A stretch of 64,000 bases of DNA from Plasmodiophora brassicae (GCA_036867785.1 CP145409.1:620001-684000); one strand, 5' to 3'. Counted from the stretch's first letter, positions 20,991-33,324 are shown. A program made the numbers and translations. The notes: generated by a model not told the origin, from the letters alone.

Positions 20991-21981
20991 TCAGATAGGT
21001 TCCCATCCGTGTTTGGAGGTCAGTTTGTCGAGATACTTGGCGCCCTTCTCGAGACCATCCAACACTTCGTCATCGTCGTATCCAGGAACTCTGTATTTCG
21101 CTGGACGCGGGAAGTCAATCATCAGGTTGACGCGAGGCTCTGACGTAAAATTCCATGCCTGCGGTTGAGCTCAATCCGGTTGTTGCGTCGCCAATCGAGT
21201 GCCATACCTCGTGCATTCGCAAATCGTCGAACACGAGACAATGTCCCGGTCGCCATGACGTTTGCAAATCGTCAACTCGAAACATGCAGCCCGTACGAGG
21301 TTGCAAAGGGTCGTATGGGAATATGGACTTGGAGAACCACTGCCATCCGCTTGTTCAGGAATCTCGTCATGTACCGGTGTGGCCTGCATACCTGGTCGCT
21401 GGGGACAGACTTTTTCCAGACATCTGGATCGGGGACGCAACTTGATATTTCTTGTGGAGCGGTTAGGCAAATGTGTGCTCGAAGGATTGAGTTTGAATAT
21501 CCCACGTAGCCTGAATGTGGCAGAACATGGACGCCCGGGCGAAGTATAGAAAACGTCGCCGTAGTTAAGGGCACTTTGCATCTCTTGATGATTCCTGCAG
21601 TCACTGGGCACATCCTGCAATTCGCTTCCTGTCCCGCCAGCATTACAGTGCTGCTCTGCTAGTACATCACATGGCAATCCACGATCGAACCTTCTTCTTT
21701 CCGAATGCATGCAGGCCAAATACATCCCATCCGGCACCACGAACAACCCTGTTCTGCGATGTGTCGTTCAACTGGTACAAGTTCATCTCGGGCCATGGGT
21801 GCACTTCCGCGCCGCTATCCAGCGACCTGAACTCCTCCAGGATCTCCTTCCACCTGGACGCTACCTCCACGACGCAGTCGAACTCGTTCGGGTCGTAGAA
21901 CGGCCCATGATCGTTCCCGACGCCACCTGGACCTTCCATCTTTTGTGTCGATGGCCGCGCCGTCCTATACGTCACATGCAT
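20991..21981 (-). CDS. Aspartyl/asparaginyl beta-hydroxylase family oxygenase
   Basis: Fe(II)/2-oxoglutarate dioxygenase that hydroxylates Asp or Asn side chains in target proteins. At least four exons. The N-terminal exon has FYDPNEFDCVVEVASRWKEI, then WDVFGLHAFGKK. The next has TFSILRPGVHVLPHSGYVGY, supplying the first metal-binding His. The third has RPGHCLVFDDLRMHE, which joins across a GT...AG intron to AWNFTSEPRVNLMIDFPRP, forming the family HEAWN motif with the second His and the Arg that binds 2-oxoglutarate. The stop is at 20991-20993. The start is either the ATG at 21981 or the one at 21939. No N-terminal membrane anchor is visible, unlike animal ASPH. Confidence 0.85.
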
Positions 21982-22059
21982 TAACCTCTGTCCGGCTGCC
22001 GGAATCGACGCGGGGTCCGCAAACGTGCTTCGTTCCAAAGGGCCGGGATCGGGGCGACG

Positions 22060-23533
22060 ATGCTGGCTGGGCGGTTGTGGCGCCGATATATGTCGACTTG
22101 CGACCTCGTCCGACAACTGAGCTTCAGGTTCGCCGACATGCAGACAGCAGCAGGCACGACATCGACTGAGGTTCTGAAGCGGTTGTCGCCCGCTGCGAAA
22201 GCGTTCAAGGACATAAACCGAATCCATGAGGAGATTACCGATCTGGAATTAATGCTTAAGAAAGAATCAGAAAGGTAAAACTCGCGAACGTTTGTCGTAT
22301 CTTCCACTGTATGAACTGTGCTACTCAGCGACAACGAGCTTGCTGAACTCGTAAACGATGAGATTGCTGCCAAGCGGGAGGAGTTGCAATCCATGCACGT
22401 TAGTTGCCACGTGTGATCGCTGGGATTAGCATAGGCAGGTAACCGTTTTGTCTATTTTCTCAGAAGGAAGCTCTTGACTGCCTTGTGCCTGTTGATGCTG
22501 ATGACAGCCGGTCTGCGATCCTCGAGTAAGTCACCGGCCTCGTTCGTGCTGAACGCCTCTCAACGCTTTGTAGAGTTCGTGCTGGAACGGGTGGTGACGA
22601 AGCTGCACTCTTTGCTGAGGTATGTCCGGTGGTGTGGGTCGTCATAACACTTCGCACACACGTTTGAACATCTGCAGGAAGTGTTCAGGATGTACGAAAA
22701 GTACGCAGCAATCAAGGGATGGAGGTTCTCAGTCCTGGGTAAGACCGGTTAATTGCTGCCGTCCAGGTCGTTACTGACTACCTCCAGAGTCGTCGGCATC
22801 AGACGCGGGCGGTTTCAAAGAAGGCTCTGCGTCAATCACTGGCTGTGGAGTATTCGGAGATTTAAAATACGAAAGCGGTGTACATCGGGTCCAACGTATC
22901 CCCGTTACGGAAAATGGTGGTCGCGTTCATACATCGGCGATGTCAGTAGCAATTCTGCCAGAGGCCGGTGCTATAGATTGTAAGATTCTCGATTCCGATC
23001 TTCGTATCGACGTCTACAGAAGCAAAGGATGCGGTGGACAGGTTGGTGACCATTATTCCGCGTCTCATCTCCTTTGGTTTACGCTATTGCAGAGTGTGAA
23101 CACCACAGACAGCGCAGTGCGCATCGTGCATATACCGACTGGCGTTTCTGTATGCATGCAAGATGAGCGGTATTGTTCGTACTCTTCGATGTTACATACC
23201 GCGCTGAGAACCGCAAATAGGTCGCAGCACAAGAATAAGGCGAAGGCTATGAAGGTGTTGGCATCCCGGCTGTACTCACAACAGAAGGAAGCCGCTCTTG
23301 AAACGCAGCGTCGCCAACGTAACTCTCAGATGGGCAGTGGCAATCGTCACGAGCGCATTCGCACGTACAACTTCCCGCAAGGGCGCATCACCGACCACCG
23401 CATCAAGGTCACGAAGTTCGGCATCGAAGACATGATGAACGGCACCCTGTTGACCGAGTTCATCGACGAGCTTCGGGCCATGGACCGCGAAGAACAGCTG
23501 GAACACCTTGTTCGCGAAGCCACGAAGATATGA
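22060..23533 (+). CDS. Mitochondrial peptide chain release factor 1 (mtRF1/PrfA)
   Basis: Releases completed proteins from organellar ribosomes at UAA/UAG. Multi-exon gene starting [20 protein letters not shown], an Arg-rich presequence. In order: a helical domain 1 ([20 protein letters not shown]), [30 protein letters not shown] joined to [14 protein letters not shown], and [20 protein letters not shown]. Domain 3 has the catalytic loop [10 protein letters not shown], whose intron separates it from [17 protein letters not shown]. The C-terminus ends in [17 protein letters not shown]. Stop at 23531-23533. The loop reads GCGGQ where most family members have GAGGQ. Confidence 0.9.
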
Positions 23534-23586
23534 TACATCATAACGTAATCCATTTACGAGAACGGCATTCGATCGCATCAGCGTCG

Positions 23587-24446
23587 ATGTCAGGGGCTCC
23601 GGCGGGGGCTCCGGCGTGCACGACATCGACGCGGCGTTTTGCAGTTCTCAGGGCCCCCCCTATTCCCATTATTCGGGTGGGGGGCGCGCATCGAGGCAGC
23701 TGGGGACCAAGACGGGTTGCGATGTCCATGATGCTGCTGTCGCAGTGGACGCTATGGCTGACCAAGCAGTACTGCGGGCCACCGATTAGCGAGCAAGTCT
23801 GGCAGATGCTGACGCGCAAGGTGGCGGTCTTCGATTCCGTCGAGGGGTTCTGGGGGTATGTCTGCGTGGCATTTGGAGTTCCCGGCGAACGTTCAGTGTA
23901 GTGGACAGCGTTATGAACCACGTCAAGCTACCATTGGAGATGAGGCACGACAAACTGAAGTACTACTTGTTCAAGTCAGATATCGAGCCCGTTTGGGAGC
24001 ACGAAGCGAATGCCAGCGGCGGTCAGTGGACGATCGAGTCCAACGAAACGTCCGACGACCATTGGATTGCTCTTGTAATGCCATACCTGATGAATGCAGA
24101 CGGGCAGCGCTGATCACATCCGCAAACAGGCGTGCGTTGTAATTGGCGAAGATTTCGAGTTCAGTGAACACATTTGCGGAGTTGGCTCCAGTGCGGCGAA
24201 GGGTGAACTCGTATGGAAACATCCACGTTGTAACGGCTGTCACGTATCGCAGTCTGACGCATGCTGACACAGTTGCTGACCATCTGGGTAAAAGACGCCT
24301 CTGATTGGGCGGCGTGCAATGGGGTTCGTCGCGCCATCCACGATGCCCTGAAATTTTCAGACACCAGCACTACCTGGCGGTTCAGGAAGCACTTTCCCAA
24401 CCGTCCCTACGTACCGAGCTCGTTCAGCCCGCATCCCCGCGTCTAG
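23587..24446 (+). CDS. EIF4E: Translation initiation factor eIF4E family
   Basis: Binds the mRNA 5' cap and recruits eIF4G. Several small introns. After a Pro/Ala-rich N-terminal extension come LLSQWTLWLTKQY (the first cap-region Trp strand) and VFDSVEGFWG (VExFW). Across an intron at about 23857-23900 lie MRHDKLKYYLFKSDIEPVWE, with the cap-stacking Trp and Glu of the P-x-WE motif, and GGQWTIES. Later VVIGEDFEFSEHICGV and LTIWVKDASDWAA match the GE.F...D.I.G and I.IWt.d segments. The stop is near 24446. The exact structure of the fourth intron, around 24185-24260, is unresolved. I took the start as the first ATG giving a plausible N-terminus. Confidence 0.82.
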
Positions 24447-24678
24447 GCATCAATAAGAGTGTGGAACACGGCCCCTTGGACGTGTGGACCGTGCAACAGT
24501 ACCTGGTTGAAATGGTAGGCAAACTGTTTGCGGGATGGGTGCCTCGGCCATTCCTGGGACCACCATTGCGTTCCGATGCAGTGAGGCGAACGGATGCGAA
24601 GCGCTTTATGGCGACAACAGAGCGACCAGCACTTGTGTTTATTAGAGGGCGACGCGGCACATGACCAGCATCCGAAGT

Positions 24679-27520
24679 TCAAGCGTACGCGCCGCCGCCT
24701 GCCTGAGTTTTCGCACCTGCGGAATGGGTCGCCCCGGCGGCCGGCTGCGACCCAGAATCCGGTTTCGTAGTATCTTTGGGGAGCGATGTCTTCACAACTG
24801 TCTTGGTTTGGGCATCGGCTGTGCCCGTGTAGACGGCGACGATCTTTGGGACGAACAGGGTGGCCAGGGTGCTGACAGCCAGGAAGACGATCGCCGCCGA
24901 TGACATCAGGAAGGTCGCATCCGGCTGGTCCACCTGGATGAAGCTCAGCACCGGGATGACTATGCAACAGATCAGGCCGGTCGTGTAGATTGCAATCCCG
25001 ATCTGCTTCGAGTCGTTCAACGCCGGAATGTTGACGTGCCGCGTCCGAACTGACACCAGCGTCCATGTCAACGGAAACCCATCGATCGACACAGGAACAA
25101 CCGCAAGGGCTCACTGACATGCGAGGAACGATCCCAGTAGGATCAGGAACCCCTTGTAGCCATAGACGCCGAGCAGAACGGTGTCCATATGGGCAGAGCT
25201 GCATGTGCGAACCGATGCTTTGAGAATGTAGTCGAGGGGGTTGTTCGGGTCGGGCACGGCCGGCAGGTTCACGACGAGCAGCTGGAGCGGGTCCGCAGTG
25301 AACCACACCAGGATGATGACGGCGTCGATGGCGATAAGCGCGCCGACATACAGCAGCAGTGTTGAATTCTTGATCTTGACGACCTTACCGACGCCATCGC
25401 CCGATGTACCGAAGATCGCGCTGACCTACATCGCTATGGGGTCAGTTTCGCGCAAACGGGACCGCCTGGGCATGTCGGTGTACGGACGCGATACGTCTTG
25501 GAGAACAGTCCACCAAACGTCAACGAGAACGAAAAGATAAGGAGGGCGATACGCGCCTGGCAGTTGGACGTGTAGGCTGCCGGGTCGTTTGTGAAGCGTG
25601 CCTGGGCCAGGACGATGACGGCAGCGAACGCCAAGATGCATCCAAACGCGATGACGTCGCTGTTGGAAGAAGACTCAGTGCAACAGGCCCGTTTCAATGT
25701 GTGGACCGATACCGACTTGAGGATTGGTGTCGACATCTTGATAAACCGGACGTTGGCGTAGTAGATGTTGAAGACGAGGACGCCGGCAGCACCGATGATG
25801 CCGATCGCGCTGAGCACGGTCATGGCGATGGACGCTCCAGCGGAGACGGTCAGGACCACAGAGGTTGTCTGCGGCGAGTCGATTGGGGTGGTCGTGCGGC
25901 CGCCGCCGAATTTCACGCCGGCGATGTCGGTGATGCTCGACGATATCGCTCCGACCATGACGTACTTGAGGTTGCCGGACGAATCCCGTTGTACGTTCGA
26001 CAGACTGTACTGACCTGTGGGAGCATTGTTGTATATGAGTAAGAAGACGCGCGCGCAGAATGCCACTGATGCAGGTCACCAATTCGGTCACCCGCTGACG
26101 TCATTTCGACATGGCCGCTCTGTTGCCCACAGCCGTCAGCACACTGCTATGGAGCGTGACGCACGGCTGTGTACCGCTCCATCGTAGGGTGTCGTGCGGA
26201 TAGCCGTCAAGACGTTACCGTAGGTCAGGGGAACGTTCGCCTGCATCAGGTTGCGTATGATCGTGAACGCGAACTGTGCAGCGTCGTAGTTGCCGTGGAA
26301 GTCGCAGCTCTGGTAGCCGAGCGACGGGTTCTTCTCGTAATACGTCTGCCAGTGCCTACAGCGTATCATCAGCACATGGACACAGCCGCCCGCCTTCGTG
26401 GGTTGTTCCTCACTTGCAGTAGCGGATGAAGTTCGGGTCGCTCGAGTTCTGGTACGCGAACACGGCCATCAACCCCTCGGGAGGATTTGCAGGGGTGACA
26501 CCGTCCGACCCAATCCATACATACTGTGGCGCGTATAGCCCTTTCTTCTTCGCTATGGTAGCCAATGCATCCGAGTCGTCACCCGATGTGAACTGGACTA
26601 TAACTCGGATGCCAGATTGGACTCTGTCGGGACCAAGCACTGTCACAACGGTCCTCAACGGACGAACAGGCGACGGGTTGTCCTTACATGGAGTCGAGCT
26701 GTGTGCTGGGGCCCAAAGACGATTGATACTGCAGCGACAGGACGACCTCGATGTTCCTCTGCTTGGCTTCGGTGGCAAACTGTGTTGCCAGGCCCGTCCC
26801 GTACGAGTCGCTCGTGGCGATAACGACGACTTTCTTCCAGCCGAAGTGGGACACCAGTTGCGCTACGGCGCCTGCCTGGAAGTTGTCTGGCGGGATCAAA
26901 CGGCTGAACGCTTCGTACATGCTCTTGTCGGAGAACACTGGAGACGACGCGTATCCGGATATCTAGCGTCGTCCCCATGTTAGTCCAGCTTGGGCGCGCA
27001 TGGTATGTCGACGTACCATCGGCAGCTTGATGATCTGCCCATAGTGGGCGTAGAGTGACTTGTGCGTCCAATAGTCAGATACCCCATCGATCGTAGCGAT
27101 ATGCTCGTCCCTCTATCTTACGTTCTGAGACGACCACGTCGCCGTGATCATTATCGGCAAATCGGGTGGGTTGGTAAGCGACCCATTGTTGAGGCCGGCG
27201 CAGACGAACGCCTTGGCGGCAGGGATCAGGTCGCGCTGGGAGTCGTACCAGCGAACGCGAGCGATCTTCCCCGGGAACATCGTGCTCGCATTGTTGATCT
27301 CGTCCACAGCGATCTGGTAGGCGCGGATGTTGCCATGCTCGAAGTTGTCGGCCACCGCGATCTCTACCAGCGGGACGCCGGGCGGCGTCGTGCACGGGTA
27401 ATGCGAACAGCATGTCGTTCCCAGGTACGAGCACGGGTTCGGGTCGCAGAACGGCGTCCCTGACGCCGGCGACAACGCCCCGATGAGGGAGAGCACTACG
27501 AACAACGCCTGGATCGGCAT
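24679..27520 (-). CDS. GABA-B-like class C G-protein-coupled receptor
   Basis: Predicted cell-surface receptor with an extracellular venus-flytrap domain and seven membrane helices. It starts MPIQALFVVLSLIGALSPAS, a signal peptide. The ligand-binding region runs from about 27450 to 26130: AVADNFEHGNIRAYQIAVDE, FGWKKVVVIATSDSYGTGLA (ANF-receptor strand-helix), ANPPEGLMAVFAYQ and NYDAAQFAFTIIRNL. The 7TM part has VFNIYYANVRFIKMSTP, the intracellular loop typical of GABA-B receptors, GCILAFAAVIVL, CQARIALLIFSFSLTFGGLF followed by SKTYRV, and FLVPKIV-like LFVPKIVAVYTG after helix 7. The Ala/Gly/Lys-rich tail ends at 24679. There are several small introns. The ligand is unknown. Confidence 0.9.
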
Positions 27521-28042
27521 CGGTTACTCCTCAATTCGCCGGCAGCGAATACGGTTCTGGCTGGTCGAACTTCGGTTCGACTGACCACGCCTGTTACTTG
27601 TTGCAGGCCCCGCCTGGCGTCAGAGTCCAGTCAGTGTCCACTGGTCGGGGCTGTCGTCTGGGTGGCGGGCTCCCGTAACGTTGCTGACTCGCATCTGGGC
27701 CAGCAAAGCGCTCATCGATCCACTGGGCGCACTGGGTGTTGGCCGGGGCGGGCCACCGCCGACGTCTCTGGTGCACTCGTTCGCCGGCATCGAAGCAACG
27801 AGCGCAGTCACATGACGCAGGATGCAGGAGGCGCCCGTGTGTTTCGTGACATCAGACGTCTGCGCGTCTGTGTCGACAGATGGGCGCCATGCCTATACTG
27901 AACGTCTGCGTTGGCGCAATGGGCGGCAACGGCCAGGGTCGTCTTCCTACACAGCTGACCCTGGGTTAACCTGGATCGACGGGTACGTACTATCCATGCC
28001 ACTCACGTCGGCGCCGGAAGACGCGGTGGACCTGTTCTCAGC
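27521..28042. promoter_or_regulatory. Divergent intergenic region between two membrane-protein genes
   Basis: These 522 bp lie between the start of the GABA-B-like receptor (minus) and the Cys-rich multipass protein (plus). Shared regulation is possible. Open frames crossing it look like shadow, and I see no named motif. Confidence 0.35.
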
Positions 28043-29500
28043 ATGCTGAGCCGCGTGTTGCCGCTCCTGGCACTGCTCCTTGGTCTGTCGGCCAGGTCGG
28101 ATGCGCACCTGAATCGCTCGCTCGACGCATGCCCGACCGGCGCGGATTGCTCAGCCACGACAGCGTACTCGTTCGCTCTGCCTGCCGCCGTTGGGTACTG
28201 GCAGGACGATTCGGGCCAGTACCTTACCTGCGATGCAGCGGAGCACTGCCCCACAGTCGGGAACGCGTGCTCGCCTGACCGAACAGGGCCTCGCTGCTCG
28301 ATTTGTCTAACTGGAGGCCGGCCCGATCCCGCTGGCAATTGCTCAGCGTCAACGGCGCTGTACGTCATCCCGTTGGCCCTACTGGGAATCATCAGTGTGC
28401 CTTTCGCAACGGCTAACGCGTTTCGAAACGACTCGCCGTTCCACCTCGCTGTGATTCGAGTGGCCATTGCAAGCGTGCAGATGATTGGCGCCATGGGCAC
28501 CTTGGTCGGGGAGTCGTTACCCTCTGGGGTCGCCCCGCTGATCGTTGCCATCGAATCGCTGGCCGGGTCGCCACGCGTTGTCAGCCTGGTCTGGTCATCG
28601 GAGCCATGGATAACGTTCCTAGTGTACTCTGCCCTGCCGGTCGCTCTCATTGGGACCATACTCGCCACACTGACGGTTCCCTCTCTGGCCCAATGGGCGG
28701 ATCGACAAAAGACGGTGCACCTCACCTATCTGCTTGGTGCGTCCAGCATGACACTGCTTATCGCTCGGGGGCGAACTGAGTGAACCATTTGTGCAGTGGC
28801 GATTGTCAGCTTCCAGACGCAGGCGTACGCCGTCCAAGCAGCCATCGAGTTGATCACAGCAAACCCATCGCAATTCAACGTCCTCGTCGCTGGCACGTCA
28901 ATTGCCGTTCAGCTTGTCGGCCTTCCCGCTGCCCTGTTCCTATATGACAACCCGGGCACGGATCACGTCGCCGTCTACGACCAGTTCCCGTATATTGTCA
29001 TGCATGCGGAGGCGCTGCTCAAAACGTTGGTGATATGTGCCCCGGCGTTCATGCCTCGACAGGAACAGGTGCCCTGCGCCGTGCTACTCCTGGCCGTAAT
29101 CACCATCGGCGTCCTGCTGGTCCAACCGTACCGAATCGAAGCTGTCGAGCGCCTGACGCTCATGTACCTGTCCACCGCGTTCCTCATTGTCACTTCGTCG
29201 GACCTGTCAAACACAACGGTAACCACCATCGCTGTCGATACAGCGCTGCTGGCATTCGTCGCCGGATCGGCGATGGTCATTCGGGAAGGCCGTTCTGATC
29301 TGGCGTCAATGAAATCGCAAGGACCGTCAAAGTGGGAGCTGAATCCAGCGCCCGCAGTATCGGCATCGTTCGCGGCCATGGTCAACCCGCTGGTCGTCCC
29401 ACTGACCCCTTACCAACCCGCTCGAGGCAGCAGCAACCCCGCGCCGGTCACCATCGGACAGGCCACGTCGTTCGCTCCGTACGCGAGCCCGACACCGTAA
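28043..29500 (+). CDS. Secreted-pathway multipass protein with Cys-rich ectodomain
   Basis: Exons 28043-28736 and 28797-29500 keep frame (465 residues) around a 60-bp intron. A signal peptide (MLSRVLPLLALLLGLSARS) is followed by a Cys-rich region of about 80 residues with DACPTGADC, YLTCDAAEHCPT, NACSPDRTGPRCSICLTG and NCSAS. The spacing resembles ephrin-receptor-like or EGF-like Cys modules. About seven to eight hydrophobic helices follow, and then a Pro/Ser-rich cytoplasmic tail. The pattern of Cys-rich module plus multipass membrane region is seen in many protist surface proteins of unknown role. It is divergent from the GPCR gene, so a sensory or surface role is possible but not shown. 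Confidence 0.75.
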
Positions 29501-29563
29501 CAACACACCCCATGCGATCAGTGTTCGCTGAACGCACCCTCCCCATCGCTTTCCATTGCCTTC

Positions 29564-32204
29564 ATGTACCCGATGACGGTTCGCGGGCCGACACCCCGAT
29601 TTGTAGACTGTTGTGTAGAGAGGGACGGGTCGGGCGCACTGGCGCAGCACTACGTACAGCGAACGGCGGAGCTGGCGCACGCAGTTTCCTGCATTCCTGC
29701 CCGAAATAGACTCGCCTCAGGAGGAACGCAGGCGCCGGGTCAATGCCATGTCGTGCCTGATCGACGGCTGCATTCTGATCGAAATCGACCGGTCGGCGGC
29801 GCTGCGCCCGGATCGGTTCCAGGGGCGGATTGTGAGCGTCGTACCCGATGGGTACCAGGCGCCGTGCGCCCTGGGGCAATTCGTGTTCCCGAATGGCGCT
29901 CCCGTGGCCAGTGACCGCAAACCGTCCCCGAGCCGGACGTTCCACGAGTTCGCGCTGACGAGCGCGAACGGTACGAGGTCGTTCGGGTTCGTCGCCATCG
30001 CCTGGTGCGAGAATCGCACAGAGAACAGATTCGTTCCGCGTGCCGTCTGCATCCTGTCGCAGTACCCCTTCTTCCAAACGATGCGACAGTTTCTGGAAGC
30101 GTTCACCATGGCGCACTGTGCCAGTGACGTAACCGGGGAGCACCTGGAGCGCATCTGGCGTCTGCTCGGCAATCAGACGTTTTCCGCTGATTCACCCGTT
30201 TATGCACGACTGAATTCCAACACCGAATTCCGATTCGCCCTGCCGGAGCATCGTCAAGGGTTGCCGCTGAGTGACGTATGATGCTTCCAGCCGATCGTTT
30301 GTGACATTGTATCGTTGACAACATCGGGCAGGTGAATTACCCGTTCTTGTTCAGGAAGCTGGATCCGACCAACATCATCCATGTCTTCAACGCCCTCCTG
30401 AACGAGACACCCGTTGCGTTCGTTTCACACTTCGCCGAAGCCCTTGCGCCGTGCCAGGTTCGTGTCTGCCGTCATGGGACGATACTTCGTTTGTTGATCG
30501 TGGCTTGCGGCGTGTCTTCAGGAAGCGTTCCTGTCGTTGCTGTACCCAATGCAGTGGCCGTTCCTGTACATTCCAATACTTCCGTCCAACCTGGTTGATT
30601 TCCTGCATGTCCCGCAGCCTTACGTGGTCGGCATTGTATCGCACACGCCGATCTCGGCGCCTGAGCACGCGCTCGTTGTCGACCTGGACAGGAATCGCCT
30701 GTCCGGGTACCTTGACCTGAAGCCGTTGCTGCCGTCCCGCCTTCGGTGGCGTTTGCGCGATTTCATAACACGGTACTGGTCCCAGTACCATGTTCGCCAT
30801 CCGGACGCGTGTCAGGCACGCCTGCCTGGCATCCCCGACAATGCGGTTGTCTACCCGGAAGCCATTCCTCCACCTCGGCCAAACGTTTCCCGCTATCGAT
30901 GTAGGCTTGTCGACTCCCGTACGATCACTAGTGCTCACGTGCGCCTGGCTGCTCAGGTCTGCTTGACATCGATGTTGTCAACGAGCTGTATTCTGGCGCG
31001 GAGGAGCAGGAATGGACCCGTGAGGGCGGGTCGTGTCCGCTGACGCACCCTGTTCTTGACCGAGGCAGTGTCACATCTCTACGTTCACAGTTCGCATCCG
31101 TTTTCGTGTCGTTGCTGGCCGGATACTCAGACTGTGTGCATAACGGCGTCTTCAACGAGGACGAATTTCTCGTCAATGCCGATGAATCCAAGAGGGTATT
31201 GCTTCGTCGGGGTAAATCCGGTCGGCGTTGCTAACGCCTGTTGATTGCTTAGGAGTTCCTTTCGAGCTTTGTCGCATCGCAGATGTTCTCCTTCTTCATC
31301 CAGCATCGTGATGAAACTATATGGTTCCATCGACGCCTGGACTCGTTGTCGAATCGGATCCGAAGCCGAATTGGTACGTTACGCCATTCCCCATGCGTTC
31401 GTGCAACCTGTGGGTTAACTGTGTTGTAGATGCTTCTACGCAGCGTGCATTCTGGGGCATCGTCTTCCGTCGGTCGATGAGCCGGAGGTGGATCACACGA
31501 TGCATACATGTCGACCGGCGCAACAACGTCAACCTTTATAGAGGTAGGACATCATTATGCATTTGGTCGTTGTGTCTCCCTTGCTGCGTGTTTACGATTG
31601 ACAGGCACCGCCCCGATGGTCGAACTCGTTAACGAACTTCACCGACTTGCCGTCACGCCAACGTCTGTGGGCATCGACCCAAGAAGGTTGTCGTCACATC
31701 AGATGAAGGCCGTGAAACGGGTCGAGGACGAACTCGACAGGATTAAGCCTTCGGCGTTCAAGTCGGTCATGTTCTCAATCGACGACCCCGCCGGCCGTAC
31801 AAAGGTGAGGTTGCTGTCTTCAGATTGTGAAAACATGCCTGACGCGACCTGGTTCCCTGCAGGTGTTTATTCCCGAGCACTGTGACCAACGATTCCCAAC
31901 GCCTTACGCGTTTGGTGTCCGACACGCTGATGGATCAGTGATCGAGCTATGCGCCCGGACGGCATCGGAACGACGTGTCTGGGTCCGCTACCTTCGATAT
32001 CGACTGGCAGTGAACCAGAGGAGACTGGCACCGTCGGGTTCGGTGACGGAGATGCGAATTCCAGCAACGCGGCCGTCGCTTGCGCGGCCGACCCGAACCA
32101 CCGTCGCGGAACTGAACGCCCTGCTCAGCAAACGCCTCGTCACGGACAGTCGATTCATCATGAACGGCGTGGCCAGTCGGCCTGACGTTGTCGCAGGATC
32201 GTAA
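29564..32204 (+). CDS. DENN-domain Rab GEF with C-terminal PH domain
   Basis: DENN proteins activate Rab GTPases by nucleotide exchange. Many small exons. The start MYPMTVRGPTPRFVDCCVER leads, after a 31-bp intron, to FPAFLPEIDSPQEER and IVSVVPDGYQAPCALGQFVF (uDENN). SRTFHEFALTSANGTRSFGF, then AVCILSQYPFFQTMRQFLEA and NEDPxxFVS-like NETPVAFVSHFAEALAP, lead into the cDENN core (LYPMQWPFLYIPILPSNLVD, then GIVSH). The dDENN part follows near 31050-31300 (FASVFVSLLAGYSDC, SQMFSFFIQHRDETIWF). The last exons end in a PH-like terminal helix (ASERRVWVRYLRYRL). The stop is near 32204. Confidence 0.87.
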
Positions 32205-32369
32205 CCGTAAACTATCTGTAACGACTGGATTTCATCACTCGTGACCTTGTACGTATACACGGGTTTATGCTATACTCGGTTAAGGGAATGTGCACTCGGT
32301 GTGCAATCCGGTCTCGCCCCTCGGCCCCGGCGTCGGGCGTACGCACTCCGTGGAAACTGCACAGCCACA

Positions 32370-33166
32370 ATGGATGATCTGCTGGCCGTCATTGTTCCAG
32401 GTCTGCCCCTGCAGACGCATCTGGAGAGCACGGGGCCGACGCAAGCTGTCTGCAGGATAGCGTTGCCCCCGACGATATCGACGAAAGCCCTTGGGGTACG
32501 CTCGCCGCTGTGGGTCTGCATCGCCACAATTGACAGAGAGCCCCAGAACGTCGCTGTGTGTCTTCTGCGCCCGGAACGTATCCCGGTTGGGCATGGGCTC
32601 GCCATCTATGCGAATGTGCAAGTAGCAAACATGCCAGTGGAGAACTTTACCTTCGTCGGTTCTGTCAGCCCTACCTGTTTGTGACGCTCTCAGGCTATTG
32701 AACCTGAAACCCCACACATGACAGCGGTTATAATATAGGCCCATCAACAACCGTCGCCACCAGTATGGCAATCAGTGCAGGTACGCCTCAATCGAATGCA
32801 ATTGTAGGTTCAACCTTGTCTGACGATGTACTATATAGCTGGCGAACCTATGGAACTGGTCGTGTCGGACGCTCGGGCCGGCATTTCGTTACAGGCTGAC
32901 AATGGGCACCATTGTTACAGGTCATCGGCATATCGATCGAGACGGACATGTTCCTGCAGAACCTTTCGGAGAAGGTCGTCAGCGACGAGGCGGCCACGCA
33001 TGGAACATTAGGGATCGCGATCGCCCGTGACCTGTCCGTCTTCCTCAGCTCGTTCCAGGTCAGCCCGGCCAACGGCATGCTTCAGGTCCCGCCCGACGCT
33101 ATCGACAAGTGGCTTGTCAAGTTCGAGGCCAAATTCAAACGGGATCCCCAGTTCCTGTTCCGCTAA
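32370..33166 (+). CDS. Hikeshi/OPI10 Hsp70 nuclear-import carrier
   Basis: Hikeshi moves Hsp70 into the nucleus during heat stress. The start MDDLLAVIVPGLPLQTHLES at 32370 begins the N-terminal beta domain. VCLLRPERIPVGHGLAIYAN is the FG-Nup-contact strand region (the family has a 'P.P.g.g..VY' pattern). At least one intron lies between about 32680 and 32920. The C-terminal exon, ISIETDMFLQNLSEKV, RDLSVFLSSFQVSP, then LQVPPDAIDKWLVKFEAKFK and RDPQFL, matches the conserved end of the family very well. Length is close to the usual 190-200 residues. Stop at 33164-33166. Confidence 0.85.
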
Positions 33167-33324
33167 ACGGTGACCGCCACACGCCTATCTATTTGTTAAT
33201 AGGCAGCGCGCTGACTGCAGTATATTGTGCAATCTAGAATATACAGATCCGATTCGACCAACGGCTCGTGGTGTTTGCTAACCGATCAGCGATGACGCTC
33301 ATGCAAACCGATGGTTCGGCAGCG

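Noticed and set aside
23640-23690. C/G-run with palindromic look near the eIF4E start (CCCCCC...GGGGGG), considered as a terminator hairpin
   Set aside because: It lies in the Pro/Gly-coding N-terminal region or a small intron of the eIF4E gene; hairpin terminators are not expected for a Pol II gene.
24443-25306. 287-residue minus-strand open frame rich in Arg and Cys
   Set aside because: It is out of frame with the GABA-B-like 7TM exons on the same strand, which explain this region.
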